A stretch of 24,207 nt of DNA from ZC4RG35 sp964571765 (GCA_964571765.1 CAZNDH010000027.1:1-24207), one strand, 5' to 3'; shown: positions 14,511 to 23,003, counted from the stretch's first letter. Notes: generated by a model not told the origin, from the sequence alone. Numbers and translations are program-made.

Positions 14511-15908
14511 CTAGGGGTCCGTCGACAAGACGGCCTGTGCGGCGTGGTGACCGCACATGCCGTGGACACCGGCACCGGGTGGGGTCGCCGCCGAACACAG
14601 ATACACCCCGCCACCCAGGTCGTAGGGCCGGCGTTTCCCGATCTGCATCACCTTTGCGATCCCGTACTGGCCACCGCCGATGTCACCTCCGACGATGCTC
14701 GGGTTGTAAGCCTGGTACTCGATGGAGTTTCGGGTCGACCGACCCAGGATCAGCTCCTTGAACCCCGGGGCGAATCGTTCGATCTGGTCTTCGATTCGGG
14801 CGGTCATGTCCACCGTCGAGCCGTTGGGGACGTGGCAGTAGGCCCAAAGCGTGTGCTTGCCCTGGGGCGCCCGGGTCGGGTCGAATAGCGATTGTTGGGC
14901 GACCAGCACGAAGGGCTGCTCCGGATGCTGACCCCGGAACACCTCCCGCTCGGCACCCTCGATCTCCTCGAGGGTTCCGCCAACGTGCACCGTCCCTGCC
15001 CGCCCGCTCAAGGGGTCGGCCCAGGGGACCGGTCCGTCCAAGGCCCAGTCGACCTTGAACACCCCCGGGCCGGGCTTCCATCGGCTCAGACGCCGGCGAG
15101 CCCTCGCCGATAGGCGCTCACCTCCGATGGTGAGTGCCGCCGGGGGCATCACGTCGAGAAGGTGAGCTTTGCCCGGCAAGTCGGCGACCGAGGTGGCGAG
15201 CCGTCCCGTTTCGATGACCCCACCCAGGTCCACCAATCGGGAGGCCAGAGCATCGATGATGCCTTCGGTCCCCCTGCGGACCAAGGGCCACCCTCTGACG
15301 TGGCCGATCAGGCCAAGCATCAACCCCACCCCGGTGGTGGTCAGTGCGCTGAACGGGGCGATGGAGTGCGCCGCCATACCGGCGAACAGGGCGCGTCCTT
15401 CTTCCGTGGAAAATCTCCTAGCCACAAACGACGCCGGAAGTCCACCGAGAAAGGCCAGCCGGGCGAACCGCAGTTTGTGCGGCGGGTTGAGGGTGAAGGG
15501 ACTGAACACGACTTCGATCAGTTCGGAGAGGGAGTCGGCCAGGGGCGCGACCATCCTCTGATAGCGGGTTCGGTCCTCACCCAGCCCGGCGGCGGTCTCT
15601 GCCACCGAGCGATGCAAGGCGATCGCCCTGCTGCCGTCGAGAGGATGACTGAATGGGATCGGGGGCTGGACCCAGTCGACCTCAAGGCCGATCTCGGCAA
15701 AGAACGCCGATGCCAGCCCGGAGGGGTGAATAGCCGAGCAGATATCGTGTCTGAAGCCGGGGAGGGTGACCTCCTCGGTCCGTGCCCCTCCACCAATCCG
15801 GTCCGAGCTCTCCACCACCAGGACCCTTCGACCCGACCGGGCCAACTCCACCGCCGCGGCCAGACCATTGGGCCCGGCGCCAACCACGGTGGCGTCGAAG
15901 TCGGACAT
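14511..15908 (-). CDS. Phytoene-dehydrogenase-like FAD oxidoreductase (PYNDX2-like)
   Basis: A 465-residue flavoprotein. The N-terminal Rossmann motif is VVGAGPNGLAAAVELA (Gly10, Gly12, Gly15) with the ribose-binding Glu33 in VVESSDRIGGGAR. The C-terminus has YLCSAATPPGAGVHGMCGHHAA, the FAD-closing motif of the CrtI/amine-oxidase superfamily. Between them lies an alpha/beta substrate domain typical of the uncharacterised PYNDX2-like branch, not of dedicated carotenoid desaturases. No carotenoid gene (crtB, crtE) is nearby, so I do not assign carotenoid synthesis. ATG 15908 has CACAAT 7 nt upstream and no Shine-Dalgarno. Convergent with the P1 peptidase gene. Confidence 0.85.
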   Translation of the reverse strand: MSDFDATVVGAGPNGLAAAVELARSGRRVLVVESSDRIGGGARTEEVTLPGFRHDICSAIHPSGLASAFFAEIGLEVDWVQPPIPFSHPLDGSRAIALHRSVAETAAGLGEDRTRYQRMVAPLADSLSELIEVVFSPFTLNPPHKLRFARLAFLGGLPASFVARRFSTEEGRALFAGMAAHSIAPFSALTTTGVGLMLGLIGHVRGWPLVRRGTEGIIDALASRLVDLGGVIETGRLATSVADLPGKAHLLDVMPPAALTIGGERLSARARRRLSRWKPGPGVFKVDWALDGPVPWADPLSGRAGTVHVGGTLEEIEGAEREVFRGQHPEQPFVLVAQQSLFDPTRAPQGKHTLWAYCHVPNGSTVDMTARIEDQIERFAPGFKELILGRSTRNSIEYQAYNPSIVGGDIGGGQYGIAKVMQIGKRRPYDLGGGVYLCSAATPPGAGVHGMCGHHAAQAVLSTDP

Positions 15909-15963
15909 GGCCGCGATTGTGGCCGATCAGGCTGCCGGTTTGTCGAACCGACCGGACCAGGAC

Positions 15964-15997
15964 GAAGGAAGAGGGCCCTTGCGGGCCCTCCTCCTTC
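15964..15997 (-). terminator. 15-bp hairpin after the 16013 gene
   Basis: Arms at 15964-15978 and 15983-15997 pair over 15 bp with a single mismatch around a TTGC loop; the core is GAGGGCCC/GGGCCCTC. It begins 16 nt past the stop of the reverse-strand gene at 16013. No clear T-tract, as is common in GC-rich actinobacteria. Confidence 0.65.
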
Positions 15998-16012
15998 TCG
16001 AGTGCTGGCTCC

Positions 16013-16549
16013 TCAGAGCAGCACGGCCCTCTTCCGGATGTGGAGGAACACATACCCGGCGAAGGCCAAGGTCAGTCCGACAACGATTGCGAATGCGGAC
16101 AGGGCGTAGGAGACGATTCCCAGGCTCAGGGCGGTGGTCAGGGTGGTTGCATCGAACCAGGAGGCTCTCGCCTGGTTGGGGACCATCACTGCCTCACCGT
16201 TGGCGTCGAGAACGGGAGTGCCGCTCTCGTCGACCTGGGGGATCAAACGGGGCATCTGGGCGTAGTACAGGCCCTCGGTCCTGTCGAGCTGATGGAAGGT
16301 GATGATGTCGGCCTGGGCCCACATGGTGAAGGGGCCGCGAACCGGCGCCTCAGGGATCACCGCATCGCTCGGTGTGGTGACGTCCTGGACGACGGCCTGA
16401 CCCCAGGTGTACCAGACGCCGAAGATGCCGCCTGCGATCGATCCGAAACCCACGGCCAGGGCCAAGATTCCAGCGAACAGCAGGGTCATGCTCTTCTTGA
16501 GGGGGGCAGCATCCTGTGCGAGACGCTCCCTTTCGATGGTTACGGACAT
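16013..16549 (-). CDS. Hypothetical membrane protein with external loop
   Basis: A 178-residue protein with a charged N-terminus and a first transmembrane helix at about 21-46. A loop of about 90 residues rich in Pro, Asp and Thr follows (FHQLDRTEGLYYAQMPRLIP), then a second hydrophobic stretch (about 136-170) ending in a basic cap (HIRKRAVLL). Topology suggests both ends in the cytoplasm and the loop outside. I recognise no function. ATG 16549 has a strong GGAGGT 7 nt upstream. It has its own leader carrying a CRP-like dyad (16607-16622) and its own terminator, so it is a regulated single-gene unit. Confidence 0.75.
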   Translation of the reverse strand: MSVTIERERLAQDAAPLKKSMTLLFAGILALAVGFGSIAGGIFGVWYTWGQAVVQDVTTPSDAVIPEAPVRGPFTMWAQADIITFHQLDRTEGLYYAQMPRLIPQVDESGTPVLDANGEAVMVPNQARASWFDATTLTTALSLGIVSYALSAFAIVVGLTLAFAGYVFLHIRKRAVLL

Positions 16550-16606
16550 TGGAAAGACCTCCGATTTCCTCTATGGCGACTTGCCATTGGGACGAGCATC
16601 GTCGTT

Positions 16607-16622
16607 TGTGAATGTTTTCACG
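16607..16622. promoter_or_regulatory. CRP/FNR-type dyad
   Basis: TGTGA-ATGTTT-TCACG matches the CRP consensus TGTGA-N6-TCACA at 9 of 10 fixed positions, with the inner GTGAA/TTCAC perfectly symmetric. It lies about 58 bp upstream of the start of the membrane-protein gene at 16549 and 52 bp from the end of the crotonase gene. Actinobacterial Crp/GlxR proteins use this consensus. Confidence 0.45.
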
Positions 16623-16673
16623 AGGGGCGAAAGTCCTCGCTTTGATGCCCATAAGTCCCGGTTCTGTTCCGAA

Positions 16674-17483
16674 TCAGTCCCCGGTGAATCTGGGAGGGCG
16701 CCTTTCGATGAAGGCGGTGATGGCCTCGGTGAGGTCGTTGGACAGCAAATTGGCCGAGTTCCAGCGGGCGACGAAATCGAGACCCTCTTCGACCGGTCGC
16801 CCCAGGGAAGCCTGGAGGACCTTCTTGATCCCGGTGGTCACCAGCGGAGAGTTGGCGGCGATCCTGGCGGCCAGGGTGCCGGCCGCCTCCAGCAATCGAT
16901 CCCGGTCGGCGAGCACCTCCGAGACCAAGCCGCGATCAGATGCCCAGCTCGCCGGGAAGTCGTCGCCGGTCAGGGCCATCTCGGCTGTGGCCGCCGCGCC
17001 GATCGACGACGGCAACCTCTGTAGAGCACCGACGTCGGCAACCAACCCCATCCTGGTCTCGCGTAGCGAGAACACCGCGTCGGCTGCTGCCAGCCGGAGG
17101 TCACATGCCGAGATCAGGCTCATCCCGGCTCCGAGGCACCACCCGTGGATGGCGGCGATCACCGGCTTGGAAGTGTCGGCGAGACTGTCGAAGGTGCCCT
17201 GGAGTCGGCGGACCGATTGGTAAACCGTCCGGGCGTTGGCTGCCGGCGACGGGCCTGAGGGGGAGAGTCCGGCGAGCATCGAGATGTCGATCCCGGCGGT
17301 GAACGCCTCACCCCGGCCGGCGACGACGATCACCCTCACCGACGGTTCCGCTTCGAGTTGGGCGACCGCCTTGGGGATGTCCTCCCACATGTCGGCGGAG
17401 AGGGCATTGAGCTTGTCGGGCCGGTTCAGCCATAGGGTGCCCACCGCCCCGTCCTGCACGATGTCGAGATGCTGGTAGCCCAC
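16674..17483 (-). CDS. Crotonase-family protein, dienoyl-CoA isomerase-like
   Basis: A 269-residue enoyl-CoA hydratase/isomerase. The two oxyanion-hole segments are FTAGID (61-66) and HGWCLGAG (113-120). The stretch RETRMGLVADVGALQRLP aligns with delta3,5-delta2,4-dienoyl-CoA isomerase: Glu142 and Asp150 sit where the rat enzyme has its two acidic catalytic residues (Glu196, Asp204 from memory), but the third (Asp176) is Ser122. It should act on an unsaturated acyl-CoA in the cytoplasm, with the exact reaction open. The start GTG 17483 lies 10 nt after the ABC permease stop, so it is probably the last gene of that operon despite the unrelated role. Confidence 0.85.
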   Translation of the reverse strand: MGYQHLDIVQDGAVGTLWLNRPDKLNALSADMWEDIPKAVAQLEAEPSVRVIVVAGRGEAFTAGIDISMLAGLSPSGPSPAANARTVYQSVRRLQGTFDSLADTSKPVIAAIHGWCLGAGMSLISACDLRLAAADAVFSLRETRMGLVADVGALQRLPSSIGAAATAEMALTGDDFPASWASDRGLVSEVLADRDRLLEAAGTLAARIAANSPLVTTGIKKVLQASLGRPVEEGLDFVARWNSANLLSNDLTEAITAFIERRPPRFTGD

Positions 17484-17493
17484 TTTGATCAGG

Positions 17494-18690
17494 CTATTCG
17501 GCCGCTCCCCGCCAGGCTTCCCGCCACTTGACCTTCCCTCCGTAGCGGAGGAGGGCTCCGGAGTAGATCCTCCCCGCGGCGAAGACCAGGAGGATCACAG
17601 AGGCCAGGGCGACGACCAGGGACACGAGGTACTGCCAAGCGGGGATGGCGTCCAACGCCACCCTCACCGGCACTACGAAGGGGGCGGTGATAGGGAGGAA
17701 GGTACCGATGACAGCCGGAGCACCGGCCGGGCTGTCCAGTGCGGTCATCGAGACGAAGAACCCCACTACTGCCACCGCCGACATGGGGAATGCCACATTC
17801 TGGGCATCCTCTACCCGGGAGGCCATCGCGCCGGCAGCTCCGAACATGACGGCGAAGATGAGAAATCCGAGCACGAACCACACGATGAGGTTGGCCAGGA
17901 TCACCGGATCCAGGTCGGGGAACTCGATCCCCGAGAGGCGTAGGGCGATCAGGGCGAAGGCGATGGTCACCACGAACTGGGAGATCCCCAACGCTCCGAT
18001 GCCGACGATCTTGCCCCCGAGCAGCTGCCACGGCCGGACTGCGGCGAGGAGAACCTCGACCACCCTGCTCGACTTCTCCTCGGTCACCCCGGTGAGGATC
18101 CAAGTCCCGTAGAGGAGGACCGCCACATAGAGGAGGATCAGACCGGCATAGGCCACTATGTACCGTGAGCCGTCCCCCGGGGCGGCGCCTCCGAGAGTCG
18201 ATGCTGTCAGGGGGACTGAGGTCATCACCTCGATGACTACTGCGGCACTCTCGCCATGCTCTTCGAGCACCTGCTCTAGCCTCACTGCCCCGGCGCCCTG
18301 CTGCAGGAGCGATAGCACTGAGGATCCGGTGAAGCCAACGGTCTCGACTATCACTTCGTCACCGTCGACCAACACCGCGTCGACCTCGCCCTGGCGGAGA
18401 GCGAGCTCCGCATCGGACCGGGCGGAGAACCCCACCGTGGTGAATACCACAGACGGCTCGTCTCCCGGCTCGTCGGAGGCGGTGGCCAGACGCTCAGCGG
18501 CGACGACGATCCTCTCATTCCCTTCACCTACCAGTCCCACCACGTGCTCGTCTGCACCCCCGCCGAACAGGGTAGGGACCAGGATGATCCCGGCCACGAT
18601 GAGCAGTGTGATCGCCGTGGTGGCGATGAACGCCTTTGATCGGGCCCGCTCCCTGATCTCACGCAGGGCGACCATCCCCAGACCTCTCAT
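17494..18690 (-). CDS. ABC-2 exporter permease (NatB-like)
   Basis: A 398-residue permease. An N-terminal basic segment (LREIRERARSKAF) and first helix (about 20-42) are followed by an extracytoplasmic domain of roughly 130 residues. A bundle of about five helices follows, opening near YIVAYAGLILLYVAVLLYG. The cytoplasmic coupling loop VTEEKSSRVVEVLLAAVRP is the NatB hallmark. With the NatA-like ATPase it should export an unknown compound (NatAB in Bacillus moves Na+; others move drugs or peptides). ATG 18690 overlaps the ATPase stop as ATGA. The crotonase gene follows after 10 nt. Confidence 0.9.
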   Translation of the reverse strand: MRGLGMVALREIRERARSKAFIATTAITLLIVAGIILVPTLFGGGADEHVVGLVGEGNERIVVAAERLATASDEPGDEPSVVFTTVGFSARSDAELALRQGEVDAVLVDGDEVIVETVGFTGSSVLSLLQQGAGAVRLEQVLEEHGESAAVVIEVMTSVPLTASTLGGAAPGDGSRYIVAYAGLILLYVAVLLYGTWILTGVTEEKSSRVVEVLLAAVRPWQLLGGKIVGIGALGISQFVVTIAFALIALRLSGIEFPDLDPVILANLIVWFVLGFLIFAVMFGAAGAMASRVEDAQNVAFPMSAVAVVGFFVSMTALDSPAGAPAVIGTFLPITAPFVVPVRVALDAIPAWQYLVSLVVALASVILLVFAAGRIYSGALLRYGGKVKWREAWRGAAE

Positions 18691-19574
18691 CGCACCGCCT
18701 CCCGAAAGAGCTCGGTGAGGGAAGGGGTGGTGTAGGAGAAGTAGCGGAGGTGGCCGGTCTCCTGGGCCCGGGTCACCAATCCCCGGATGTCCGTGCCGGC
18801 ATCGACGATCAGCCGGTGGATGGATCCATTCGACCTGACCTCGTGCACCTGCTCGAGGGTGGAGACCAGTCGGCCGATGTCGTCATCGAAGTCGACCTCG
18901 AGGTGACGCATCGGCGAAGCCTCCTTGAGCTGCCTGACGTCCCCTTCTACGACGATCCTGCCCTGGTGGATGATGGCCACCTCCTCACACAGGTCTTCGA
19001 CCAGGTCGAGTTGATGGGAGCTGAAGACCACTGCCTTGCCCGACGAGGCCTGCTCTCTGAGGATGTCCGACATGGTGTCCACCGCCAGCGGGTCGAGCCC
19101 GCTGAAGGGCTCGTCGAGCATCAGGAGCTCGGGCTCATGGACCAGGGCGGCCGCCAGTTGGACTCGCTGCTGGTTCCCATGAGAGAGGGTTTCCACGGCA
19201 TCGCCCTCCCGCTCGGCGAGGGCGAATCGATCGAGCCAATAGGAGGCCCGCTCCGATGCCTCCGACCGGGTCATCCCGTGGAGCCGACCGATGTAGACCA
19301 GCTGGTCGTGGGTCTTCATCTTGGGGTAGAGGCCGCGTTGTTCCGGCATGTACCCGAAGCGCGCCGCCCGGGCTTCGTCGACGGGTCGTCCGTCCCAGGT
19401 CACCGAGCCCGATTCCGGTCGGACCAGACCGAAGACGGTGCGCATCGCGGTGGTCTTCCCCGCACCATTCGGTCCGAGGAAGCCGAGCATGGTCCCCCGG
19501 GCCACCGAAAAGGTACATCCGTCCAGGGCGACCACGTCACCGTATGACTTGTGAAGATCGTGGAGCGAGAGCAC
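18687..19574 (-). CDS. ABC exporter ATPase (NatA-like)
   Basis: A 295-residue nucleotide-binding subunit. Walker A is GPNGAGKT (34-41), the signature is LSHGNQQ (130-136) in place of LSGGQ, Walker B ends LLMLDEP (Asp154, Glu155) and the H-loop is His187. The SHGNQQ signature and the C-terminal extension after about 215 are typical of NatA-type exporters. It powers the NatB-like permease encoded next. The start GTG 19574 has a TACCCT box ending 9 nt upstream and no Shine-Dalgarno, consistent with a leaderless operon start. Confidence 0.92.
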   Translation of the reverse strand: MLSLHDLHKSYGDVVALDGCTFSVARGTMLGFLGPNGAGKTTAMRTVFGLVRPESGSVTWDGRPVDEARAARFGYMPEQRGLYPKMKTHDQLVYIGRLHGMTRSEASERASYWLDRFALAEREGDAVETLSHGNQQRVQLAAALVHEPELLMLDEPFSGLDPLAVDTMSDILREQASSGKAVVFSSHQLDLVEDLCEEVAIIHQGRIVVEGDVRQLKEASPMRHLEVDFDDDIGRLVSTLEQVHEVRSNGSIHRLIVDAGTDIRGLVTRAQETGHLRYFSYTTPSLTELFREAVR

Positions 19575-19583
19575 GAGCCCATC

Positions 19584-19589
19584 AGGGTA
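19584..19589 (-). promoter_or_regulatory. -10 box (TACCCT) of the NatAB-like operon
   Basis: On the reverse strand TACCCT fits TANNNT and ends 9 nt before GTG 19574, the same spacing as at the EamA and fabH genes. Confidence 0.35.
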
Positions 19590-19678
19590 GAGGCCCTTTC
19601 CCCCTGCGATGCCGGGGGGGACCGCCCCGTCGGCGCAGGCACGACCAGATCCGTTACAAGGGACGGAGCGAAACGACC

Positions 19679-20680
19679 TCAGTCCAGGAGTGTCGGCCGG
19701 TATATGCGGTCGTGGATGCGGAGGGCGAAGCGATCGGTCATGCCCGCCACGTAGTCGATCGCCCTGGTCAGCGGCTCGGCGCCAGGCACGGTGTAGGAGT
19801 CGGGTACCTGTTCGGAGTGCTCGGAGTAGTAGTGCACCAGGTCCTGGATCACCAGGATGGCCTTCTCCTTCTGGGCCTCCGACTCTGGTCGAAGGTAGAC
19901 CCGCTCGAACATGAACTCCCGCAGGGCCCCCATCACCTCCAACTCCCCGTCACGCATCGAGACCCGGCCGGTCTCATGAGTGGTCTCGATCACCGAGGTC
20001 ACCATCGACGCGATCCACTCCCTGGCGGTGGCTCCGAAGGTGGTCAGGGCGGTCACCGGCAGGTCGTGGTATTCGATGACCCCGGCCCGCAGGGCGTCGG
20101 ACACGTCGTGGGTCAGGTAGGCAATTCGGTCGGCGTAGCGGCACAGCCAGCCTTCGGGGGTTTTCGGCGGGGGATCGATCCTCCACGAGTGGGCCCGCAC
20201 CCCGTCGAGGACCTCGTGGCTCAGGTTGAGCGGTTCGAGGAGGGACAGGGTTCGGACCCCGTGGGCCGAGTGGAGCCACTCGCCCTCTACCAGCGGGGTG
20301 AGGGCCTCTTCCCCGGTATGGCCGAAGGGGGAGTGGCCGACGTCATGGGCCAGGCATATCGCCTCGGTGAGGTCCTCGTTGAGGCCCAGCGCCCTGGCCA
20401 TGGCCCGGCCCACCTGGTTGACATGGATGGTGTGGGTCATCCGGGTGACGAAGTGGTCTCCGTCGGGGTTGAGGAACACCTGGGTCTTGTGCTTCAGCCT
20501 GCGGAAGGCCTTGCTGTGGATGACCCGGTCGCGGTCCCGTTCGAAGGCGGTGCGGAACTCATCGGGCTCCTCGTCGTGCTCTCGCCCCCTCGACATGTCG
20601 GCCTTGGTCGCCGCCGGAGCGAGTAGTTGGTGCTCGAGATGCTCCCGCTCCTCTCGTGCCCTACGGAGCATGGCGCCCAT
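19679..20680 (-). CDS. dgt: dGTP triphosphohydrolase-like HD protein
   Basis: A 333-residue HD-domain hydrolase of the dGTPase family. The N-terminus has RDRVIHSKAFRRLKHKTQVF (50-69). The metal ligands are His83 in RMTHTIHV, His112-Asp113 in AHDVGHSPFGHTGEE, and Asp184 in YADRIAYLTHD. These enzymes cut dGTP or other dNTPs to deoxynucleoside and tripolyphosphate in the cytoplasm. It is slightly short for the family but complete in motifs. ATG 20680 lies 5 nt after the phnE stop on the same strand, so it is probably the final gene of the phosphonate-type transport operon. A longer open frame upstream is not protein-like. Confidence 0.9.
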   Translation of the reverse strand: MGAMLRRAREEREHLEHQLLAPAATKADMSRGREHDEEPDEFRTAFERDRDRVIHSKAFRRLKHKTQVFLNPDGDHFVTRMTHTIHVNQVGRAMARALGLNEDLTEAICLAHDVGHSPFGHTGEEALTPLVEGEWLHSAHGVRTLSLLEPLNLSHEVLDGVRAHSWRIDPPPKTPEGWLCRYADRIAYLTHDVSDALRAGVIEYHDLPVTALTTFGATAREWIASMVTSVIETTHETGRVSMRDGELEVMGALREFMFERVYLRPESEAQKEKAILVIQDLVHYYSEHSEQVPDSYTVPGAEPLTRAIDYVAGMTDRFALRIHDRIYRPTLLD

Positions 20681-20685
20681 GTCGT

Positions 20686-21633
20686 CTAGGCAGGCGCTTG
20701 CAGCTGGACGAGGATGAAGGCGACCGCCCCAACGGCGAGCAGGGTGCCGAGCACCATGGCCGCTCTCTTCACCGGGCCCGAGGCGAGGAAGACCGCGACC
20801 GGACCCGGCTCGCGCAGCCCGGTGATGATGCGCCTCCGCAGCCGCGCTGATATGGCGTCGATCACCAGTACGACGGCGATGGTGAGAAGGAGGATGGTGC
20901 CCACCCGCGCGTAGTTTCGGAACAGGAGCTGCTCTCGGAGTTCCAATCCGATGCCACCGGCACCGACCAGGCCGATCACCGCCGAGGCCCTGATGTTGAT
21001 CTCGAAGCGGTATAGCCAATAGGCAGTGATGGTGGGCATGATCTGGGGCAGCACCCCGAAGCGGAGCCGGGCGAGCCGCCCCCCCCCGACTCCGGCGATG
21101 GCCTCGAGGGGTCCCCGCTCGATCCCTTCGACCACCTCCGAGGACAGCTTGCCCAGAGTGCCCACGGAGTGGAGCCCGATGGCGACGGTGCCGGTCCAGG
21201 GTCCGAGACCGGTGACCGGGATGAGGAACATGGCCAGCACCAATTCGGGGACGGTGCGGATCACGCTGAGGATCGGCTTGACGATTCCGCTGCCCACTGG
21301 CCCGCCGGTGTTCCTCGCCGCCATCAAGGAGAGGGGGAGGGAGATGGCAGCGGCGATCATGGTGCCGATCCAGGCGATGAACAGCGACTCCATCACCTTG
21401 GGCATGGCCCGCTGCAGTGTCTCCGGGCTCAGGTCGGGTGGGAACAGGCGGCGGATGATCGTCCAGATATCGGACGGCGCTCCCAGAATCCGGTCCCAGG
21501 ACAGGTTGAGCCCTCCAAGTGACCAGATCAGCGGGCCGAGGACGGCGATCAGGGCTACCCAGCGGAGGACTCTCGGCGTCAGCGGCTCGCGAGGACGGCT
21601 GATCACCTGTTCGGGGATCGTGTCCAGGGTCAT
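20686..21633 (-). CDS. phnE: Phosphonate-type ABC transporter permease, second subunit
   Basis: A 315-residue PhnE-type permease. The EAA loop is in GPLEAIAGVGGGRLARLRFGV followed by LPQIMPTITAYWLYRFE, then INIRASAVIGLVGAGGIG, all typical of PhnE/PtxC. About six core helices are followed by an extra C-terminal hydrophobic stretch (AAMVLGTLLAVGAVAFILV), which ordinary PhnE proteins lack as far as I recall. It should form the channel with the other PhnE for phosphonate, phosphite or phosphate uptake. ATG 21633 overlaps the preceding phnE stop (ATGA). dgt follows after 5 nt. Confidence 0.9.
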   Translation of the reverse strand: MTLDTIPEQVISRPREPLTPRVLRWVALIAVLGPLIWSLGGLNLSWDRILGAPSDIWTIIRRLFPPDLSPETLQRAMPKVMESLFIAWIGTMIAAAISLPLSLMAARNTGGPVGSGIVKPILSVIRTVPELVLAMFLIPVTGLGPWTGTVAIGLHSVGTLGKLSSEVVEGIERGPLEAIAGVGGGRLARLRFGVLPQIMPTITAYWLYRFEINIRASAVIGLVGAGGIGLELREQLLFRNYARVGTILLLTIAVVLVIDAISARLRRRIITGLREPGPVAVFLASGPVKRAAMVLGTLLAVGAVAFILVQLQAPA

Positions 21634-23003
21634 ACCAACCTCGCCCTGACCCAGTTGCCCACCTGCTCCACCACGAGCACGATGGCCAGGATGGGGATCA
21701 GGACCGCCAGTATTCGATCGAAGCGGAAGCCGATCCTCTGGGCCTCGATGACTCGACCTACTCCACCCGCACCGACGATGCCGAGAACAGCCGATGCTCG
21801 GATGTTGAGTTCGAAGATGTACAGGAGGAGCGCGATGTAGTTGGGCAGGACCTGGGGGAGGACAGCGCTGCGCACCGCCGGGAAGTGGCTTCCACCGGCA
21901 GCCTTGGCTGCCTCCAGGGGACCAGGCTCGGCGGCGTCGACGGTCTCCGACAAGAGCTTGCCCATTATGGACAGGGAGAAGATCGTCAGGGCCAGGGCTC
22001 CGGCGAAGGGGCCGAAGCCGATCGAAGCGACGAAGATCATCGCCCAGAACAGGTCGGGAATGGTGCGGATGAAGTTGAGGAAGCCCTTGTTGAGGAGATA
22101 GGTGACTCGGTTGGGGGCGGTGAGGGTGGAGGCCATGAAAGCGATGGGGAGAGCGATGAAGCACCCGAACACGGTGGCGCTGATGGCGATCCGGATCGTC
22201 TCTATCAGGGGGTTGGGGAGGAACGGATCACCGAACTCCCACGAGGGCAGCCACCACCAGTTGCCTTCGCCGATCGCCCAGGCGAAGTTGGGTGGCCAGA
22301 TGTTGGGAAGCCCGGGAACCCCGGATAGCGCCGTCAACAAGCCGGGGAGGCTGAAGCCGACCACCGCTGCGGCGAACAGGGTGAACACCAGTACAGAAGC
22401 GGCAGTCACCAGACCGGGCATTCGGGTGAGAACCGCGATCAGGGCGGCTGCCCCCAGGGTTCCCACGATGAGACCGACGGTCATGTAGTCGCCGGCACCG
22501 AATACCGGCTCGACCCCGCGTCGCAGTGTGTCGATCGGAGTGAGCACTCCCAATGCCTGGGTCATCGGTAGGCCGAGAGCTCCGGCAATCACCCAGGCGA
22601 TCGAGGAGGTGAACACCGCTGCCGGACTCACCCCCCTCCGCGCCGCCACCATCCCGGCGGCTACACCAGCGGGCACCCAGGCGCCGGCGAATTTGAGTGA
22701 GAGCAGGACGTCGAGAGTCTGAGGTGGTCCAGGGAAGACTCGAACCACCAGGAGAGCCGAGATAACGAGTCCCGCGGCGAGGATTGCCTGGTCCGTGGGA
22801 CTTGTCTCGACCCTGGCCAGTCTGAGCCCGGCCAGCGTGGTCGCAGTGGCGATCAGGCCCCACAGCGCCCCTTGGAGAGGACCGGCGAGGGCTCCGCCGA
22901 CGACGAAGCCGACGACCGCGGCGACAAGCGGGATGGCCAGGGTCACCAAACGGCGAGGAGCCGGAGGACGTTGCTGAACTGGTGTGCTGTCCAGCGTGGT
23001 CAC
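21630..23003 (-). CDS. phnE: Phosphonate-type ABC transporter permease with long N-terminal membrane extension
   Basis: A 457-residue permease. Residues about 195-457 are a normal PhnE domain, with LIETIRIAISATVFGCFIA, the EAA loop GPLEAAKAAGGSHFPAVRSA, then VLPQVLPNYIALLLYIFELN and RASAVLGIVGAGGVGRV. Residues 1-194 are extra: about five or six hydrophobic helices (near 20-38, 43-60, 72-90, 105-122, 128-145, 175-192). A usual PhnE has some 260-290 residues. The extension is in frame and continuous, so it is a fusion, not a start error. The start GTG 23003 overlaps the phnC stop (GTGA). It pairs with the second PhnE and PhnC. Confidence 0.9.
   Translation of the reverse strand: MTTLDSTPVQQRPPAPRRLVTLAIPLVAAVVGFVVGGALAGPLQGALWGLIATATTLAGLRLARVETSPTDQAILAAGLVISALLVVRVFPGPPQTLDVLLSLKFAGAWVPAGVAAGMVAARRGVSPAAVFTSSIAWVIAGALGLPMTQALGVLTPIDTLRRGVEPVFGAGDYMTVGLIVGTLGAAALIAVLTRMPGLVTAASVLVFTLFAAAVVGFSLPGLLTALSGVPGLPNIWPPNFAWAIGEGNWWWLPSWEFGDPFLPNPLIETIRIAISATVFGCFIALPIAFMASTLTAPNRVTYLLNKGFLNFIRTIPDLFWAMIFVASIGFGPFAGALALTIFSLSIMGKLLSETVDAAEPGPLEAAKAAGGSHFPAVRSAVLPQVLPNYIALLLYIFELNIRASAVLGIVGAGGVGRVIEAQRIGFRFDRILAVLIPILAIVLVVEQVGNWVRARLV

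Noticed and set aside
14511..15908. Carotenoid desaturase (crtI) assignment
   Set aside because: The fold fits, but no crtB/crtE or other carotenoid gene is nearby and the sequence looks closer to the PYNDX2-like branch.
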